Part shown: in pieces, positions 62,070 through 64,000 of the stretch | Layout of the letters: each line of letters opens with the position of its first letter | Position numbering within the stretch: the first letter of the stretch is position 1 | DNA from: Crossiella sp. S99.2 | GTDB taxonomy: Bacteria; Actinomycetota; Actinomycetes; Mycobacteriales; Pseudonocardiaceae | Length of the DNA: 64,000 nt | Reading direction: 5' to 3' | NCBI RefSeq assembly: GCF_023094165.1 | Contig: NZ_JALMDK010000010.1 | Coordinates: forward strand, 124,001-188,000 | Translations under genes and position numbers: made by a program | The notes under the pieces: model-generated | The model's database searches: none | Seen by the model: only the letters and a program-made list of their open reading frames with translations | What the model was told of the DNA's origin: nothing

Positions 62070-63420
62070 TGGGGGCGCGCGGACCGCCATCGCCGCGGTC
62101 ACCAGTGAGTTCGCCGAGTTCTCCTTCGCCGACACCGGACCGGAGGCCGACTACGGCGACGGGCCGCTCACCTGGAGCGGCTACACCGAGCAGCGGGCCC
62201 GCGCGCGCACCCGGTCCGGCGAATCCGAATCGGTGGTGTGCGGGCAGGGACAGATCGGCAACCAGCCGGTGGTGCTGGTCGCCTTCGACTTCCGCTACAT
62301 CGGCGGCTCACTCGGTCAGCGTGCCGGCACCCGGATCTGCCGGGCCTTCGAGATCGCCCGCAGGCTGCGCTGGCCGGTGGTCTCGCTGATCTCCACCGGC
62401 GGCAGCCGGATGCAGGAGGGCATGCGCTCACTGCTCCAGCTGCAGCGGATCGCCCGGCAGCTCCAGCTCACCCGATGGGAGGGGCTGGCGCACATCGCGG
62501 TGCTGCGCGAGCCCACCACCGGCGGTGTGTGGGCCTCGCTGGGCGCGGGCGCGGACATCGTGCTCGCGCTGCGGGAGGCCACCGTCGCTTTCGGCGGCCA
62601 CCGGGTCCAGCCGCCCGGTGGCGCGGACGGGCCGGAGTTCCGCAGCGAGGGCAAACTCGCCGCGGGCGCCGTCGACGCGGTGGTGGACCAGGCCACCCTG
62701 CCGCACACCCTGCGGCACGTGGTCGAACTGCTCGCCCCCACCGGCGCCGCCCCCGTGCAACCGGCCACCGTGCCCCGCGCGCTCGGCCGCCAGGACTGGC
62801 CCGCCGACGGCTGGTCCGCGGTCCAGCGCGCCCGCGCCGTGGAACGCCCCCGCGCCGAGGCATACCTGGACGACTACTTCGACCGCGTCTTCGAGATCAG
62901 CGGCGACCGGGCAGGCGGCGCCGACCCCGGCATGCGCTGCGGCTTCGGCCGCCGCGACGGCGCCACCGTGGCCTACGTCGCCCAGACCGGCACCGCCAAC
63001 ACCCCGGCCGGTTTCCGCACCGCCGCCCGCCTGATCCGGCTGGCCGACCAGCTCCGCCTGCCGGTGCTCACCCTGGTCGACACCCCCGGCGCGGCCAACG
63101 ACGCCGCGGCCGAACAGGCCGGCGTGGGCAGTGCGCTGGCCGAGTTGTTCGGCGCGGTGGCCGCGGTGGACGTGCCGATCACCACCCTGGTCATCGGCGA
63201 GGGCGGCTCCGGCGGCGCGCTCGCGCTGGCCTCGGCCGACCGGCTGTGGATCACCCCCGACGCCTACTTCTCGGTGATCGCGCCGGAACTGGGGGCCGCG
63301 ATCCTCAAGCGTGGGCCCGCCGAGGTCGAGCACACCGCGAACCAGCTGCGACTGCGGCCGCAGGACCTCCTCGAACTGGGGATCGTGCACGGCATCGCGG
63401 GCGAGGAACCCATCGACTGA
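62062..63420 (+). CDS. Fused carboxyltransferase (AccD-AccA / malonate decarboxylase beta-gamma type)
   Basis: This is a 452-residue crotonase-fold protein with two carboxyltransferase halves. The N-half resembles AccD/MdcD beta (FDFRYIGGSLGQRAGTRICR, STGGSRMQEGMRSL, TTGGVWASLGAGADIVLA). The C-half resembles AccA/MdcE gamma (TLVDTPGAANDAAAEQAGVG, GEGGSGGALALASADRLWIT, SVIAPELGAAILKRGP). No zinc-finger Cys set is seen, and no biotin carboxylase or BCCP gene is near. Linkage to MatB suggests it acts on malonyl-CoA as a decarboxylase or transcarboxylase. The exact reaction is not established. Confidence 0.82.
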   Translation: MTDGGARTAIAAVTSEFAEFSFADTGPEADYGDGPLTWSGYTEQRARARTRSGESESVVCGQGQIGNQPVVLVAFDFRYIGGSLGQRAGTRICRAFEIARRLRWPVVSLISTGGSRMQEGMRSLLQLQRIARQLQLTRWEGLAHIAVLREPTTGGVWASLGAGADIVLALREATVAFGGHRVQPPGGADGPEFRSEGKLAAGAVDAVVDQATLPHTLRHVVELLAPTGAAPVQPATVPRALGRQDWPADGWSAVQRARAVERPRAEAYLDDYFDRVFEISGDRAGGADPGMRCGFGRRDGATVAYVAQTGTANTPAGFRTAARLIRLADQLRLPVLTLVDTPGAANDAAAEQAGVGSALAELFGAVAAVDVPITTLVIGEGGSGGALALASADRLWITPDAYFSVIAPELGAAILKRGPAEVEHTANQLRLRPQDLLELGIVHGIAGEEPID

Positions 63421-63524
63421 CCGGCGCGCGCCGATCGGCCAAAACACCCTGGCCGGTTGGCACTGTCCGCCGCCTGACCGGGCACGATGTACTACGCCAA
63501 CTGGACCACAGAGGCGGAGAACAC

Positions 63525-64000
63525 GTGACCTGGCTGGACCGGCTCCGCGCGGAGCCCCGACTGATCCGCGACGCCGTGCGGGCGACCTCCCCGGCCCGGC
63601 TCGTCGCCGAGGCGCTGCTGGTACTGGCCGTGCTCGGCCTGGCGTTGCTGCCCATCACCCTGCTGCCGCTGCCGATGCCCACCACGATCATCGGGGCCGT
63701 GCTGGCGCTGCTGCTGACCGTGGCCCGGCTGCGCTGGCCGGCCGCCGCGCTGATCGGCACCGTCGGGCTGTACCTGGTGGGCTCGGTGGCCGCGCTGCCG
63801 GTCATCGCGGTGATCAGCTTCCACGCCGGCCGCCGGGTGCAGCCCCGGCGGCGGCTGTGGACCGCGCTCGCGGTGACCCTGCTGGCCGGATTCCTGCTCG
63901 GCGGCCCCAGCTTCTCCTTCGGTGCGGACGAGGTCGCCGGGTACGCGCTGATCACCGCCGGACTGGTGGTGCTGCCGGTCCTCGCCGGGCTGCTGGTGGG
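63525..64000 (+). CDS. Membrane protein, N-terminal part (possibly sensor histidine kinase)
   Basis: An open frame runs from GTG 63525 (with GGCGGAGA upstream) to the window edge, about 158 codons. It starts VTWLDRLRAEPRLIRDAVRA and then has at least five hydrophobic segments (ALLVLAVLGLALLPITLLPL, TTIIGAVLALLLTVARL, AALIGTVGLYLVGSVAALPV, LWTALAVTLLAGFLLGG and YALITAGLVVLPVLAGLLVG) with an RxQPRRR loop between the third and fourth. The multi-helix N-terminus fits NarL-partner type histidine kinases of actinomycetes, but the kinase part is outside the window. Confidence 0.6.
   Translation, partial: MTWLDRLRAEPRLIRDAVRATSPARLVAEALLVLAVLGLALLPITLLPLPMPTTIIGAVLALLLTVARLRWPAAALIGTVGLYLVGSVAALPVIAVISFHAGRRVQPRRRLWTALAVTLLAGFLLGGPSFSFGADEVAGYALITAGLVVLPVLAGLLV

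Noticed and set aside
1..64000. tRNA, rRNA, riboswitch or prophage signals
   Set aside because: I read for tRNA-like cloverleaf ends, rRNA-conserved strings, phage structural genes and integrases and found none. Small RNAs cannot be excluded by eye.

Overview
The window is about 64 kb of GC-rich, densely packed bacterial chromosome that looks like a mycelial actinomycete. The Pseudonocardiales (relatives of Amycolatopsis, Saccharothrix or Crossiella) are the best guess. This rests on the strong GC bias at third codon positions, frequent GTG starts and GTGA/ATGA overlaps, many apparently leaderless genes, a LuxR-type LAL regulator, DUF4429 and DUF3558 proteins, a PE/PPE-like trio, an F420-type luciferase-like oxidoreductase and a DJ-1/AraC regulator. 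The taxon is inferred; there is no rRNA or other marker. I saw no tRNA, rRNA, CRISPR array, transposase or integrase.

Layout. 1-6038: a divergent MFS transporter and a five-gene glyoxylate/C2 operon (sucC-like, sucD-like, hyi, glxR, gcl), with two near-identical palindromic operators between them. 6049-13782: HxlR and LysR regulators, a SnoaL-like protein, a large LAL regulator, a short CoaD-like protein, a NUDIX hydrolase, an EF-hand protein and a DUF4429 protein. 13899-22938: secreted trypsin-like protease, lipoxygenase, TetR with a DoxX/VOC/AlkD operon, a Tat-exported metallo-beta-lactamase-fold protein, and LysR with a class-A-beta-lactamase-like hydrolase. 23363-25968: polyamine-type operon (ornithine/lysine decarboxylase, AdoMet decarboxylase, unusual aminopropyltransferase-like protein). 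26017-30227: PE/PPE-like plus DUF3558 lipoprotein module and two tandem trypsin paralogues.

30698-34438 carries a DHA2 drug exporter, a methyltransferase and a PucR regulator. 34618-39160 is a compact operon (class C serine hydrolase, M20 hydrolase, GNAT acyltransferase, OSBS/N-succinylamino acid racemase) whose last three genes match the known D- to L-amino-acid conversion pathway. 39157-50130 holds an AlkZ-like protein, an HD hydrolase with a divergent GlxA-type regulator, LysR and MarR regulators, a Bcr/CflA exporter, an SGNH hydrolase, an ECF sigma/anti-sigma pair and a Gfo/Idh oxidoreductase. 50131-50775 has no intact gene but a possible decayed protease fragment. 50776-58540 holds a two-component system, a Baeyer-Villiger monooxygenase with an exported esterase-like hydrolase, DeoR with a DUF4406 protein, and ArsR with an LLM oxidoreductase. 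58542-63420 is a malonate module (GntR, MatC, MatB, fused carboxyltransferase). The window ends inside a membrane protein gene.

Three signals cut across the genes. A palindromic intergenic repeat family has three copies (12638, 21865, 34452). Many genes have a TANNNT hexamer 6-8 nt before the start codon, suggesting leaderless transcripts. Several regulators have inverted repeats beside their own start codons, giving testable operator predictions.
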